From an uncultured Bradyrhizobium sp. (GTDB taxonomy: Bacteria; Pseudomonadota; Alphaproteobacteria; Rhizobiales; Xanthobacteraceae): a stretch of 64,000 nucleotides of DNA. The stretch lies in assembly GCF_936928535.1 (NCBI RefSeq), contig NZ_CAKZHY010000095.1:184511-248510 (forward strand), given 5' to 3'. Positions within the stretch are counted from its first letter, which is position 1. Each line of letters begins with the position of its first letter. Position numbers and translations under genes: made by a program. The notes beneath the pieces are model-generated. The model searched no databases. It had not been told where the DNA came from and saw nothing but the letters and a program-made list of their open reading frames with translations. Positions 8,164 to 15,990 of the stretch are shown in pieces.

Positions 8164-8233
8164 CTTTCCAATCCGAACCCATGGCTACTCTTTTCGGCGA
8201 CCGAGATGGTCAAACCTCGAAGGAGAAATCATC

Positions 8234-8755
8234 ATGGTAACCGAAACCAAATTGCCCGTTACGAAAACCTCGACTGCGCCCGCTGTCCCGGGCGAGACTT
8301 GGCGTCCATTTCAGGCGCTGAGAAACGAAATCGATCAAATCTTCGACGATTTCGGCAACGGCTTCTGGAATCGACCGTTCCGCTCGCTCGCACGGCTCGA
8401 GCGCGACATCTCGAAGTCACTTGCTGCGCCCGCCGTCGACATCGCCGAAGGCGACAAGGCGTATGAAATCACGGCCGAACTTCCGGGCCTCGACGAGAAG
8501 AACATCGATATCAAGCTCGTCAATGGCGGTCTTACGATCAAGGGCGAGAAGCGCGAGGAGACGGAGGAAAAGAAGAAGGACTACTACGTTTCCGAGCGCC
8601 GCTATGGAACGTTCGAGCGCTATTTCACTTTGCCGGAGGGCGTCAACGCCGACAAGATCGAGGCGACCTTCAAGAACGGCGTACTCAAGGTCGTGCTTCC
8701 GAAAACCGAAGAAGCCCAAAAGCCCGCCAAGACGATCAACGTGAAAGCGGCTTGA
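8234..8755 (+). CDS. Small heat-shock protein Hsp20 (alpha-crystallin type)
   Basis: Hsp20 chaperones bind unfolding proteins as oligomers without ATP. The 173-residue protein has an N-terminal arm with WRPFQALRNEIDQIFDDF, then an alpha-crystallin domain from about residue 70 (VDIAEGDKAYEITAELPG) to the ATFKNGVLKVVLPK signature near 160. A short IxV-like tail (TINVKAA) ends the protein. The start at 8234 has AGGAGAAA ten bases upstream. It is preceded by an FNR/FixK box and followed after a hairpin by a CBS-BON gene in the same direction, so the two may be co-transcribed. Confidence 0.93.
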   Translation: MVTETKLPVTKTSTAPAVPGETWRPFQALRNEIDQIFDDFGNGFWNRPFRSLARLERDISKSLAAPAVDIAEGDKAYEITAELPGLDEKNIDIKLVNGGLTIKGEKREETEEKKKDYYVSERRYGTFERYFTLPEGVNADKIEATFKNGVLKVVLPKTEEAQKPAKTINVKAA

Positions 8756-8766
8756 CAGCCTGCCAG

Positions 8767-8791
8767 GGCGAGGCCGCCTCGCGGCCTCGCC
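8767..8791. terminator. Perfect 11-bp hairpin between hsp20 and the CBS gene
   Basis: GGCGAGGCCGC and GCGGCCTCGCC are separated by three bases. No T-run follows, so it may be a weak or processing-type terminator that lowers expression of the downstream CBS gene relative to hsp20. Confidence 0.55.
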
Positions 8792-8826
8792 GAACTTTGC
8801 AATCCCCGTGAGATTGAGGGCGCATC

Positions 8827-9549
8827 ATGCACGCAATTCATGTGATGACCAGAGACGTTGTCGCCGTAACGCCTCATACGACGATCGAAGAAGCGGCCAG
8901 GATCATGCTCCAGATGCATATCAGCGGCCTGCCTGTCATCGACGATGCCGGCAACCTCGTCGGCGTCGTCTCGCAAAGCGACTTCCTTCGTCGCAGCGAG
9001 ATTGGCACCGGTCGCAAGCACGCAGCCTGGCTGAAATTCTTCATGGGGCCCGGACGGGCTGCGGCCGAATTCGTTCACGAGAGCGGCCGAAAGGTGGAGG
9101 ACGTCATGACGCGGCAGGTCGTCTGCGCTCAGGAAGAGACCTCATTGGCCGACCTTGTCGATCTGATGGAGAAGCACGACATCAAACGCATCCCGGTGAT
9201 GCGGGGCAAGGCGGCGATCGGAATCGTGACGAGGAGCAACTTGCTGCAAGCCATGGCAAGTCTCGCACACGAAATCCCGGATCCGACCGCCGATGACCAG
9301 CATATTTGTGACCGCATCACGCGAGCGATCAATAAAGCCGACTGGCGCCCGATCGGTTTCAGAGCGGACGTCCGCAATGGCGTCGTCCATCTGCACGGCC
9401 TCATCACGACCGAGGAGGCCCGGCGAGCATCTATTATCGAGGCCGAAAACACCAGCGGTGTCAGGGAAGTCCATGACCACCTCGGCCTCGTTGACTCTTA
9501 CTCTGGTTATTACCTGGAATCGCCCGAGGACTTGAAAGCCGCGAGCTGA
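8827..9549 (+). CDS. CBS-CBS-BON domain protein
   Basis: A CBS pair occupies roughly residues 1-155: VMTRDVVAVTP and SGLPVIDDAGNLVGVVSQSDF in the first, VMTRQVVCA and IKRIPVMRGKAAIGIVTRSNL in the second. A BON domain (~residues 160-225) follows with VRNGVVHLHGLITTEEAR. CBS pairs sense adenine nucleotides; BON domains bind phospholipid or act as adaptors. No signal peptide is seen. Proteins of this layout are frequent in proteobacterial stress and low-oxygen clusters, which matches the hsp20, groEL and ftsH neighbours. The ligand and partner are not known. Confidence 0.87.
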   Translation: MHAIHVMTRDVVAVTPHTTIEEAARIMLQMHISGLPVIDDAGNLVGVVSQSDFLRRSEIGTGRKHAAWLKFFMGPGRAAAEFVHESGRKVEDVMTRQVVCAQEETSLADLVDLMEKHDIKRIPVMRGKAAIGIVTRSNLLQAMASLAHEIPDPTADDQHICDRITRAINKADWRPIGFRADVRNGVVHLHGLITTEEARRASIIEAENTSGVREVHDHLGLVDSYSGYYLESPEDLKAAS

Positions 9550-9615
9550 AACGCGCCGAGGGCAAAAAAAGACGTCTTAAGCCTCTGTATATTGGCCTGT
9601 CAGCTCCGATGATCG

Positions 9616-9999
9616 TTAGGTTGGCCTCTCGTCATCCGTCACCGGCGAGGTGATGACTAGAAATACGAGGTCGACCAGCCCAGAGTTCGAAATCGCGTGC
9701 TCGACGCCGGGCGGCAGGAAGATCACGTCATGCTTGCGCACGATATGGTTCTTGCCGGCGATTTCCATTAGCCCTTCACCGTCGAGCACGTGATAGACCT
9801 GCTCCTGTACCTTGTGGTGATGCCGCGCGACATAGGCCATCGGCTGGTACATCGAGATGCGGTAGTCGATGCAGCGCGAGCCTGCGGTCTCCGGCATCAC
9901 CAGCGGCTTCGACAGCGCGCCACCGAAATGGTTGGGGAATTCGCGCCAGGGCACTTCGGCGATGTTGCGGATGAAAGCGCCGCCTGTCTCCTCGATCAT
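9616..9999 (-). CDS. Cupin-domain protein
   Basis: This 127-residue single-domain cupin has the metal-binding first motif spread over ARHHHKVQEQVYHVLDGEG and the second motif FLPPGVEHAISN. The ATG at 9999 was chosen because GGGAGC precedes it, overlapping the stop of the upstream SDR gene; the longer frame only shadows that gene. It is the third gene of a ThDP-enzyme/SDR/cupin operon. Small cupins like this often act as dioxygenases, isomerases or binding proteins for the pathway substrate. The exact role is unknown. Confidence 0.8.
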   Translation of the reverse strand: MIEETGGAFIRNIAEVPWREFPNHFGGALSKPLVMPETAGSRCIDYRISMYQPMAYVARHHHKVQEQVYHVLDGEGLMEIAGKNHIVRKHDVIFLPPGVEHAISNSGLVDLVFLVITSPVTDDERPT

Positions 10000-10010
10000 A
10001 TCGATGCTCC

Positions 10011-10715
10011 CTAGTTCACCAGCGCGCCACCGTCGACATAGACGATCGAGCCCGTCGCGAACCCATTCGCCATGAAGCTCAGGATCTGCCGCGCGATGTC
10101 TTCGGCGGCGCCGACGCGGCCGACCGGCAGAGCGGCCGCCGTCTTGGCCAGCATCTCCTTGCGCGCCGCCTCCGGCATCGCTGCCCGAATCGGCGTATCG
10201 ATCACGCCCGGCGACACCGCATTGACGCGCACCGGCGCCAGCTCGAGCGCCAGCGCACGGGCCAGCGACTCCAGCGCGCCATTGGCCGCGCTGATGATCG
10301 CCGAGTTGGGCCGGGGCCGGACGCTGAGGAAGCCGGTGACCAGCGTCAGCGAGCCGCCGGGCCGGATCCCGGCTTCGCGCGCGACGCGCCAAGCGCCCCA
10401 GAATTTTCCTTCCATCGTGGCCCGCACGTCCTCCATCGCGACTGTCTTGAACGGCCCGGTGCGCAGCTGCGCGGCAGTCAGCACGACGTGATCGACAGGG
10501 CCCGTGCGCTTGAACAACTCGGCCACGCTCTGATCGCTGGTGACGTCGGTTGCAATTGCCATCACCTTCAGTCGTTCCGCAATGGGATCGAGCTTCGCCG
10601 CGCTGCGCGAAGCGATCACGACATCAGCACCTTGGCTCTTCGCAAGCTCCGCGGCGGCAAGGCCAATGCCTGAGGAGCCGCCGATCACGACGACCTTCTT
10701 GCCTGCGAACGTCAT
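10011..10715 (-). CDS. SDR-family protein lacking the catalytic Tyr/Lys
   Basis: This 234-residue Rossmann protein has a normal cofactor loop GGSSGIG near the start and a normal VRNAVSPG-like segment (VRVNAVSPGVIDTP). Where classical SDRs have Tyr-x-x-x-Lys (YSASK), this one reads ISAAN, so the catalytic Tyr and Lys are replaced by Ile and Asn. It may bind NAD(P) without usual oxidoreductase activity, or use another mechanism. The start at 10715 is preferred over 10730 because GAGGGAG lies at proper distance. It lies between the ThDP enzyme and the cupin, 45 and 11 bases away. Confidence 0.8.
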   Translation of the reverse strand: MTFAGKKVVVIGGSSGIGLAAAELAKSQGADVVIASRSAAKLDPIAERLKVMAIATDVTSDQSVAELFKRTGPVDHVVLTAAQLRTGPFKTVAMEDVRATMEGKFWGAWRVAREAGIRPGGSLTLVTGFLSVRPRPNSAIISAANGALESLARALALELAPVRVNAVSPGVIDTPIRAAMPEAARKEMLAKTAAALPVGRVGAAEDIARQILSFMANGFATGSIVYVDGGALVN

Positions 10716-10760
10716 TCCCGTCTCCCTCATATTTTCAATGATTCAGTCTGCGAGGCGCGA

Positions 10761-12560
10761 TCAGCCCGGCTGAAAGCGGGCCCCGATGCCGGCCTTGCTC
10801 TGGCCGAGGCCCGGCAATTCCCAGACACCGGCGCCGGCCGGATTGACGTCGGCGGCGATGTCGACGTCGATCAGATAAGGCTTGTTGGCGGCGATACCCT
10901 TGCGGATGGCCTCACCGATGTCGCCAGCACGATCGACCCGTACGCCTTCGACGCCGCAGGAGCGCGCCATCGCGGCAAAATCCGGATTGTAGCGTTCACC
11001 CGTCTCCGGATGCTTGAAGTCGGTCGCAAGTTCGCGCCCGCCGAGATAGCCGCGTTGAAGTCCGCGGATCGAGGCATAGGCGTAATTGTTCCAGACCACC
11101 CAGACCACGGGCAGATTGTACTCGACCGCGGTGCCCAGCACGTTGGCGTGCATGAAGAAGGCGCCGTCGCCGCAGACCGAAACGCAAGGACGATCGGGCG
11201 CTGCGAATTTCGCGCCCATCACACCGGCGACGCCAAAGCCCATCGGACCAAAGCCCATCGAACCGATCAACGAATCCGGTCGCTTCGGCTTGCAGAAGCC
11301 GAGCAACCAATTGTGGTGCACGCCGATGTCGGAAACGAGGATGGCATCCTCAGGCAGCGCCTTGTCGATCTCCGCTGCTGCACGCTGCGGATTGATCGGC
11401 GTGGTGTCGTCGGAGAAGCCGGGCGCAACGAACTTGTCCCACTCCTTGCGATAGCCATCGATCTGCGCCAACCATTTCTTGCGAGCGTCGGCTTTCTTGA
11501 AGAGATGGTCGCGACGGTCGAGCTCGGCGTGCACCTGCCGCAGGAAGGTGCGGACATCGGCCATCAGCCCGAGCGCAACAGGATAGTTGCGGCCGATCTC
11601 TTCGGGATCGATGTCGACGTGAATCAGGCGCGTCGGCGGGATCGTGAACGAATAGCCCGGAATCCACGAGCTCGAGGTGCGGTCGTCGAAGCGGACGCCG
11701 AGCGCGAGCAGCACATCGGCCTGACGCGCGGCATGATTGGCCTGGTAGTGCCCGGCACGTGCAACGAGGCCGAGGGCCAGCGGATGATTGACGTCGAGCG
11801 CGCCGAGACCGCTTGCCGAAGCTGCCACCGGAATCTGCAGCCGCTCGGCAAGCTTGCGCAGCTCTTCCGCTGCGCCGCCATAGCGCACGCCCTGCCCGAC
11901 CAGCATCACCGGCCGCTCAGCGGCAAGCAGCATATCGACCGCCTTCTCGACACCTTCCGGATCGGCGCCGCAGCGGCTGGAGATGTTGGCGCTCCACTCG
12001 ATTGCCTTGGGCGCTTCTTCGGCCGCCGATTCCATGAAGACGTCGAAGGGCACGTCGACCACGACGGGCCCCGGCCGTCCCGTCACCATGGTCTTCCAGG
12101 CCTGGCGCACGGCGAGCGGCACCATCTCGCCGCGCGTCGGCTGGAACACCTTCTTGCACATCGTACGCACCGTGGACGGGAAGTCGGCCTGGTAGTGCCG
12201 GTACATCTCCTGGAACGCACCGCGGTTGAACTGGCTGGTCGGCACATTGCCGGTGATCGCCATGAACGGCACGGAGTCGAGGTAGGCATTGGCGAGTGAG
12301 ATCGGGAGGTTCGCCGAGCCCGGTCCGCAGGATGTGAAGGTCGCGGTCGGTCGGCCGGAGACCCGGTAATAGACGTCGGCCATGAAGCCGGCGACGCTCT
12401 CGTGATGCACGGAGATGGTCTTGATGTCGGAAGAGCGCTCGTAGAGCGCGTCAATGAACTGAATGTTGCCGTGGCCGCAGAGCCCGAAAACCTGCGGCAC
12501 CTTCTCCTGGATCAGATAGTCGACAATGACCTGGGCGCCATTGAGCATGTTTTTCGACAT
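10761..12560 (-). CDS. ThDP-dependent enzyme, acetolactate synthase-like
   Basis: The 599 residues show the three-domain layout of the acetolactate synthase/decarboxylase family. E54 (HHESVAGFMAD) is the cofactor-activating glutamate. The C-terminal part has the ThDP-Mg motif starting CGDGAFF and ending VWNNYAYASI. Such enzymes decarboxylate or ligate 2-oxo acids. GAGGGAGA seven bases upstream selects the ATG at 12560. It heads an operon with an SDR-like protein and a cupin, divergent from an IclR regulator and beside an organic-acid/amino-acid importer. Involvement in branched-chain biosynthesis is unlikely because no ilvN-type small subunit is present. Confidence 0.88.
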   Translation of the reverse strand: MSKNMLNGAQVIVDYLIQEKVPQVFGLCGHGNIQFIDALYERSSDIKTISVHHESVAGFMADVYYRVSGRPTATFTSCGPGSANLPISLANAYLDSVPFMAITGNVPTSQFNRGAFQEMYRHYQADFPSTVRTMCKKVFQPTRGEMVPLAVRQAWKTMVTGRPGPVVVDVPFDVFMESAAEEAPKAIEWSANISSRCGADPEGVEKAVDMLLAAERPVMLVGQGVRYGGAAEELRKLAERLQIPVAASASGLGALDVNHPLALGLVARAGHYQANHAARQADVLLALGVRFDDRTSSSWIPGYSFTIPPTRLIHVDIDPEEIGRNYPVALGLMADVRTFLRQVHAELDRRDHLFKKADARKKWLAQIDGYRKEWDKFVAPGFSDDTTPINPQRAAAEIDKALPEDAILVSDIGVHHNWLLGFCKPKRPDSLIGSMGFGPMGFGVAGVMGAKFAAPDRPCVSVCGDGAFFMHANVLGTAVEYNLPVVWVVWNNYAYASIRGLQRGYLGGRELATDFKHPETGERYNPDFAAMARSCGVEGVRVDRAGDIGEAIRKGIAANKPYLIDVDIAADVNPAGAGVWELPGLGQSKAGIGARFQPG

Positions 12561-12705
12561 CAACCGGTCTCCCTCGCGGCCCGTCGACTTCTTCTGTACC
12601 GATGCGGAGAACGCGGCCGGTCATCACAGGGCCGCGGGCAGCCTATTTCTCATAATGCTGTACGTCAATTTATATTGTGATAGGCTCATGCCCTGAGGAA
12701 ATGCG

Positions 12706-13701
12706 ATGCTCCGCGCCAACGGCTACGGCGGTTGCGTGCTACGGTCGCAGGGACGGAGCCAAGGCGATTCACCCAAGGGAGCCCAATTCTTGAAATCGCG
12801 AACCAAGCCAACGACCGGCGAGAAGCCTGCAAGCCCGCGCAAGGCCGCGATTGCCAAACTGGTCCCCGCTCCCAAGGCCGATGGCGACGACGAGGCCGAC
12901 GACAAGCAGCGCGCCGGCGGCGTGCAGTCGCTCGGGCGCGCTTTCTCGATCCTCGAAGAGGTCGCCCGGCATCGCGAAGGCATCGGACTTGCCGAGCTGA
13001 GCAAGCTGGTCGGCCTGCACAACTCCACAACGTTTCACCTCGCCAAGACGCTGGTCTCGCTGGGCTACCTCCGCCAGGAAAAGGACAACAAGCGCTATCG
13101 CATCGGCCGTCCTCTATTTGCGCTGGCGGCGAGCGCGCTCGACGAAATCGAGATGGTCAATGTCGCAACGCCGGTGCTGGAGGAGCTGTCGCGCGAGACC
13201 GGCGAAAGCGGCCATTTTGCCGTACGAATGGGCGATGCGGTGGTCGTCATCGCCCGTACCAGCGGCCCCGGCGCGTTCCAGTTGACCGATCGTGTCGGCG
13301 TGGTGCGACCTGCCCATTGCACCGCCCTCGGCAAGATCATCCTGGCGTCCCTCCGCCCCGAGCAGCTCAAGCGCTTCATCGATCGCGTCGAACTGAAACC
13401 GTCGACGCCGAAATCCATCAGCGATGTCGGCGCGCTGATGCGCGAGATCGCGGAAGTGCAGCGCACCGGCATTGCCTTTGACGACGGCGAGTTCAATCCC
13501 GAAGTGCGCTGCGTCGCCGTACCTGTGACCGATTTCACCGGGCAGGTGATTGGCGCGCTCGGCATTTCCGGCCCGATCTGGCGCCTCTCGAACCAGGCCC
13601 TGCACGCCGGTGCGCAGATCGTGAGGGTCGCCGCCGACCGCCTGTCGGTGGAGTTCGGCGCCAAGGACCGGGCGCACAAGGCGCTTACGCAAAAAGTCTA
13701 G
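12706..13701 (+). CDS. IclR-family transcriptional regulator
   Basis: A basic, probably disordered N-terminus precedes a winged helix-turn-helix (LGRAFSILEEVARHREGIGLAELSKLVGLHNSTTFHLAKTL in part, ~residues 73-115). The effector-binding domain follows, with GESGHFAVRMGDAVVVIA and CTALGKIILA. IclR proteins bind as dimers near catabolic operons and respond to a pathway acid. Two starts are possible: ATG 12706 with GAGGAA, or TTG 12790 with AAGGGAG. The first ~28 residues look little like protein, so the TTG is a real alternative. It probably controls the divergent ThDP operon and the downstream importer. Confidence 0.87.
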   Translation: MLRANGYGGCVLRSQGRSQGDSPKGAQFLKSRTKPTTGEKPASPRKAAIAKLVPAPKADGDDEADDKQRAGGVQSLGRAFSILEEVARHREGIGLAELSKLVGLHNSTTFHLAKTLVSLGYLRQEKDNKRYRIGRPLFALAASALDEIEMVNVATPVLEELSRETGESGHFAVRMGDAVVVIARTSGPGAFQLTDRVGVVRPAHCTALGKIILASLRPEQLKRFIDRVELKPSTPKSISDVGALMREIAEVQRTGIAFDDGEFNPEVRCVAVPVTDFTGQVIGALGISGPIWRLSNQALHAGAQIVRVAADRLSVEFGAKDRAHKALTQKV

Positions 13702-13788
13702 CCGCTTCCTAGGCGGCGATTTTGCTGGTTGACACCGGCGATGGCGCTCGCAATTATCCTCCAGCATTAGAAAAAGCTCTCTCACAAT

Positions 13789-13802
13789 ACCGGATACCCG
13801 GT
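13789..13802. promoter_or_regulatory. Candidate IclR-type operator palindrome
   Basis: ACCGG-ATAC-CCGGT is a perfect inverted repeat about 40 bases before the binding-protein ATG and just downstream of the iclR gene. A TTGACA lies about 55 bases further upstream. Its assignment to the IclR protein is an inference. Confidence 0.35.
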
Positions 13803-13842
13803 TTTGAAGGGAGGCAGGCAATGCACCCGGGAGGAGACAGAG

Positions 13843-15087
13843 ATGATCCGCTACCCACGCCGGACGGTGTTACGGGCGGGCGCAGCCTTTGCTGGCGCCG
13901 CTGCGCTCGGGTTTCCCGCGATCGTAAGGGCGCAGGCCGAGAAGATCCGGATCGGCCACCTGACGCCGCTCACCGGCTTTCTTGGCGTGATCGGCGGCTA
14001 CGCCCAATTAGGGGTGAGGCTCGCGGCCGAAGAGATCAACGCCTCCGGCGGCATCCTGGGAAAGCAGATCGACCTCCTCTCGGAAGACTCGATCAATCCG
14101 GCGACAGCCGCGACCAAGGCACAGCGCATGCTGGAGCAGGACGGCGCGGCGGTACTGCTCGGTGAGATCTCCTCGGCCTCTGCGCTCACCATCATGCAGG
14201 TGGCCGAACGAAACAAGAAAGTATTCTTCTCGACCGGCGCCCGATCGGACGCGCTGCGCGGCAAGAGCTGCAACAAATACTCATTCCACTGCGACATCCC
14301 GAACACGGTGATGGTGAACGCAGTCGGCACCGCGCTGTCGCAGCAGGGCATGGTGAAGGGCAAGAAGTTCTTCACGCTGACGGCCGACTACATTTTCGGT
14401 CATGACCTCCTGAAGGCCGCGAAAGTGTTCTTCGGCGCACATGATGCGAACCTGATCGGCGATGAGCTGATCGCGACTGATGTCACCGACTTCAGTCCAT
14501 ATCTTCTGAAGGTCCGGCAGGCAAAGCCGGACGTGGTCTGCTGCAACCTCGCCGGCAATCAGGTGACCAATCTCGTCAAGCAATATGCCGAATTCGGCTT
14601 CCCCTACCCGCTGGTGGGTTTCAACCTCAATACCGGCGATGCCTGGGCCGCGGGCGCAGGCAATCTCAGCGGCATCTGGCCGACGGTCTGGTATCACACG
14701 CTCGACAATCCGACATCAAAGGCCTTCGTCACAGCCTTCACCAAGAAATACGGCAAGCCGCCGGAGAACCATGCCTGGATCGACTACGTCACACTGAAGC
14801 TGCTGGCGGAGGCGATCAACTCGACGAAATCGACCGACAGCGGCGAACTTATCGCTTATTTCGAGAAGCAGGCGCAGTTCGACATCGGCAAGGCGCGCAA
14901 GGCGTATTTCCGCTCCTGGGATCACCAGCTGGTGCAGGAGGCCTATCCGTTCACGGTCAAGCCGAAGGACCAGATGAAGGACCAGTGGGACATGCTGGTG
15001 CTGGGTGACGCGGTGCCGGCGGCGAACGATCCGCTGGAGACGATCTACCCGGCCAAAGAGCAGAATCCCTGCGAGATGAAGGCCTGA
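13843..15087 (+). CDS. ABC importer substrate-binding protein (branched-chain amino acid type)
   Basis: This 414-residue periplasmic type I binding protein has a Tat-like signal (RRTVLRAGAAF, cleavage after IVRAQA). The mature part starts IRIGHLTPLTGFLGVIGGYAQLGVRL, typical of the LivJ/amide-urea group. The ATG at 13843 follows GGAGGAGA. It delivers its ligand to the LivH and LivMGF proteins encoded directly downstream. The ligand may be a carboxylic or aromatic acid rather than leucine, given the neighbouring ThDP operon (inference). Confidence 0.9.
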   Translation: MIRYPRRTVLRAGAAFAGAAALGFPAIVRAQAEKIRIGHLTPLTGFLGVIGGYAQLGVRLAAEEINASGGILGKQIDLLSEDSINPATAATKAQRMLEQDGAAVLLGEISSASALTIMQVAERNKKVFFSTGARSDALRGKSCNKYSFHCDIPNTVMVNAVGTALSQQGMVKGKKFFTLTADYIFGHDLLKAAKVFFGAHDANLIGDELIATDVTDFSPYLLKVRQAKPDVVCCNLAGNQVTNLVKQYAEFGFPYPLVGFNLNTGDAWAAGAGNLSGIWPTVWYHTLDNPTSKAFVTAFTKKYGKPPENHAWIDYVTLKLLAEAINSTKSTDSGELIAYFEKQAQFDIGKARKAYFRSWDHQLVQEAYPFTVKPKDQMKDQWDMLVLGDAVPAANDPLETIYPAKEQNPCEMKA

Positions 15088-15114
15088 CGCGCGCCCTCGC
15101 GGCAAGGACGCAAC

Positions 15115-15990
15115 ATGCAGTTCGAGTTCTTGCTGGAACAGGTGGTCAATGGCCTCGTGCTCGGGGGCTATTACCTGCTCATCGCGCTCGGGCTGTCGCT
15201 GATCTTCTCGGTCGGCGGGATCGTCAATTTGGCGCATGGCGCGTTCTACGCGCTCGGCGCCTATATCTGCGTCGAACTGACCAGCCGCCTCGGCTTCGGC
15301 ACCGCCGTGGCGATCTCGCCGCTGGCGGTCGCCCTGCTTGGCATCCTGTTCGAGCGTTTCATCCTGCGCCGCTTCTACACCGCCGATCCGATCCTCAGCC
15401 TGCTCGTGACCTTCGGGCTTGCGATGGTCGCCGAGCAGGCGATCCGCATGATCTGGGGCGCGGCACCCGTCTCGACCGAGATCCCGCAGAGCTTTCGCGG
15501 CTCGGTCATCGTCGGCGACTTCCTGTTCTCGCGCTACCGCCTGCTGATCCTTGGCGTGGTCGCCGCGATACTGCTCGGCGTCTGGCTGCTGCTGCACAAG
15601 ACTTCATTCGGGCGCGTGGTACGCGCCGGCATCGAGCGGCCGGACATGGTCGCGGCGCTCGGCATTCGCCTGCAACCCTACATGACCGCGATCGTCATGC
15701 TCGGCGTCGGTCTTGCCGCGCTCGGAGGCGCCTTCTTCGCGCCGATCACCACGGTACACCCCGCCATGGGCGCCGAGATCATGACCATCGCTTTTGTCGT
15801 CGTCGTGATCGGTGGGCTCGGCAGTTTCTGGGGCGTGGTGATCGCCGCCCTTCTCGTCGGCGTCGTGCGTGGCATCGCCATCCATTTCGAGCCTGCGGCG
15901 GGCGAGGCCTCGGTCTACATCCTGATGTTCCTGGTGCTGCTGGTGCGGCCGCGCGGCCTGCTCGGCGAACGCATCGAGAAGTTCGAATGA
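15115..15990 (+). CDS. livH: Branched-chain-type ABC permease LivH
   Basis: This 291-residue integral membrane protein has about eight hydrophobic segments and the LivH features GGYYLLIALGLSLIFSVGGIVNLAHGAFYALGA (in part) near the start. The GLGSFWGVVIAALLVG stretch lies near residue 240. It forms half of the inner-membrane channel. Its stop overlaps the next start by four bases (ATGA at 15987), so translation of the two subunits is coupled. Confidence 0.92.
   Translation: MQFEFLLEQVVNGLVLGGYYLLIALGLSLIFSVGGIVNLAHGAFYALGAYICVELTSRLGFGTAVAISPLAVALLGILFERFILRRFYTADPILSLLVTFGLAMVAEQAIRMIWGAAPVSTEIPQSFRGSVIVGDFLFSRYRLLILGVVAAILLGVWLLLHKTSFGRVVRAGIERPDMVAALGIRLQPYMTAIVMLGVGLAALGGAFFAPITTVHPAMGAEIMTIAFVVVVIGGLGSFWGVVIAALLVGVVRGIAIHFEPAAGEASVYILMFLVLLVRPRGLLGERIEKFE

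Noticed and set aside
9616..10392. 258-residue version of the cupin protein
   Set aside because: The first 131 residues are an out-of-frame reading of the SDR gene; the ATG at 9999 has a proper ribosome site.
11010..12299. 429-codon plus-strand frame opposite the ThDP enzyme
   Set aside because: Antisense shadow: the minus-strand enzyme has E54 and the ThDP motif, while this frame has only His/Arg-rich random sequence.
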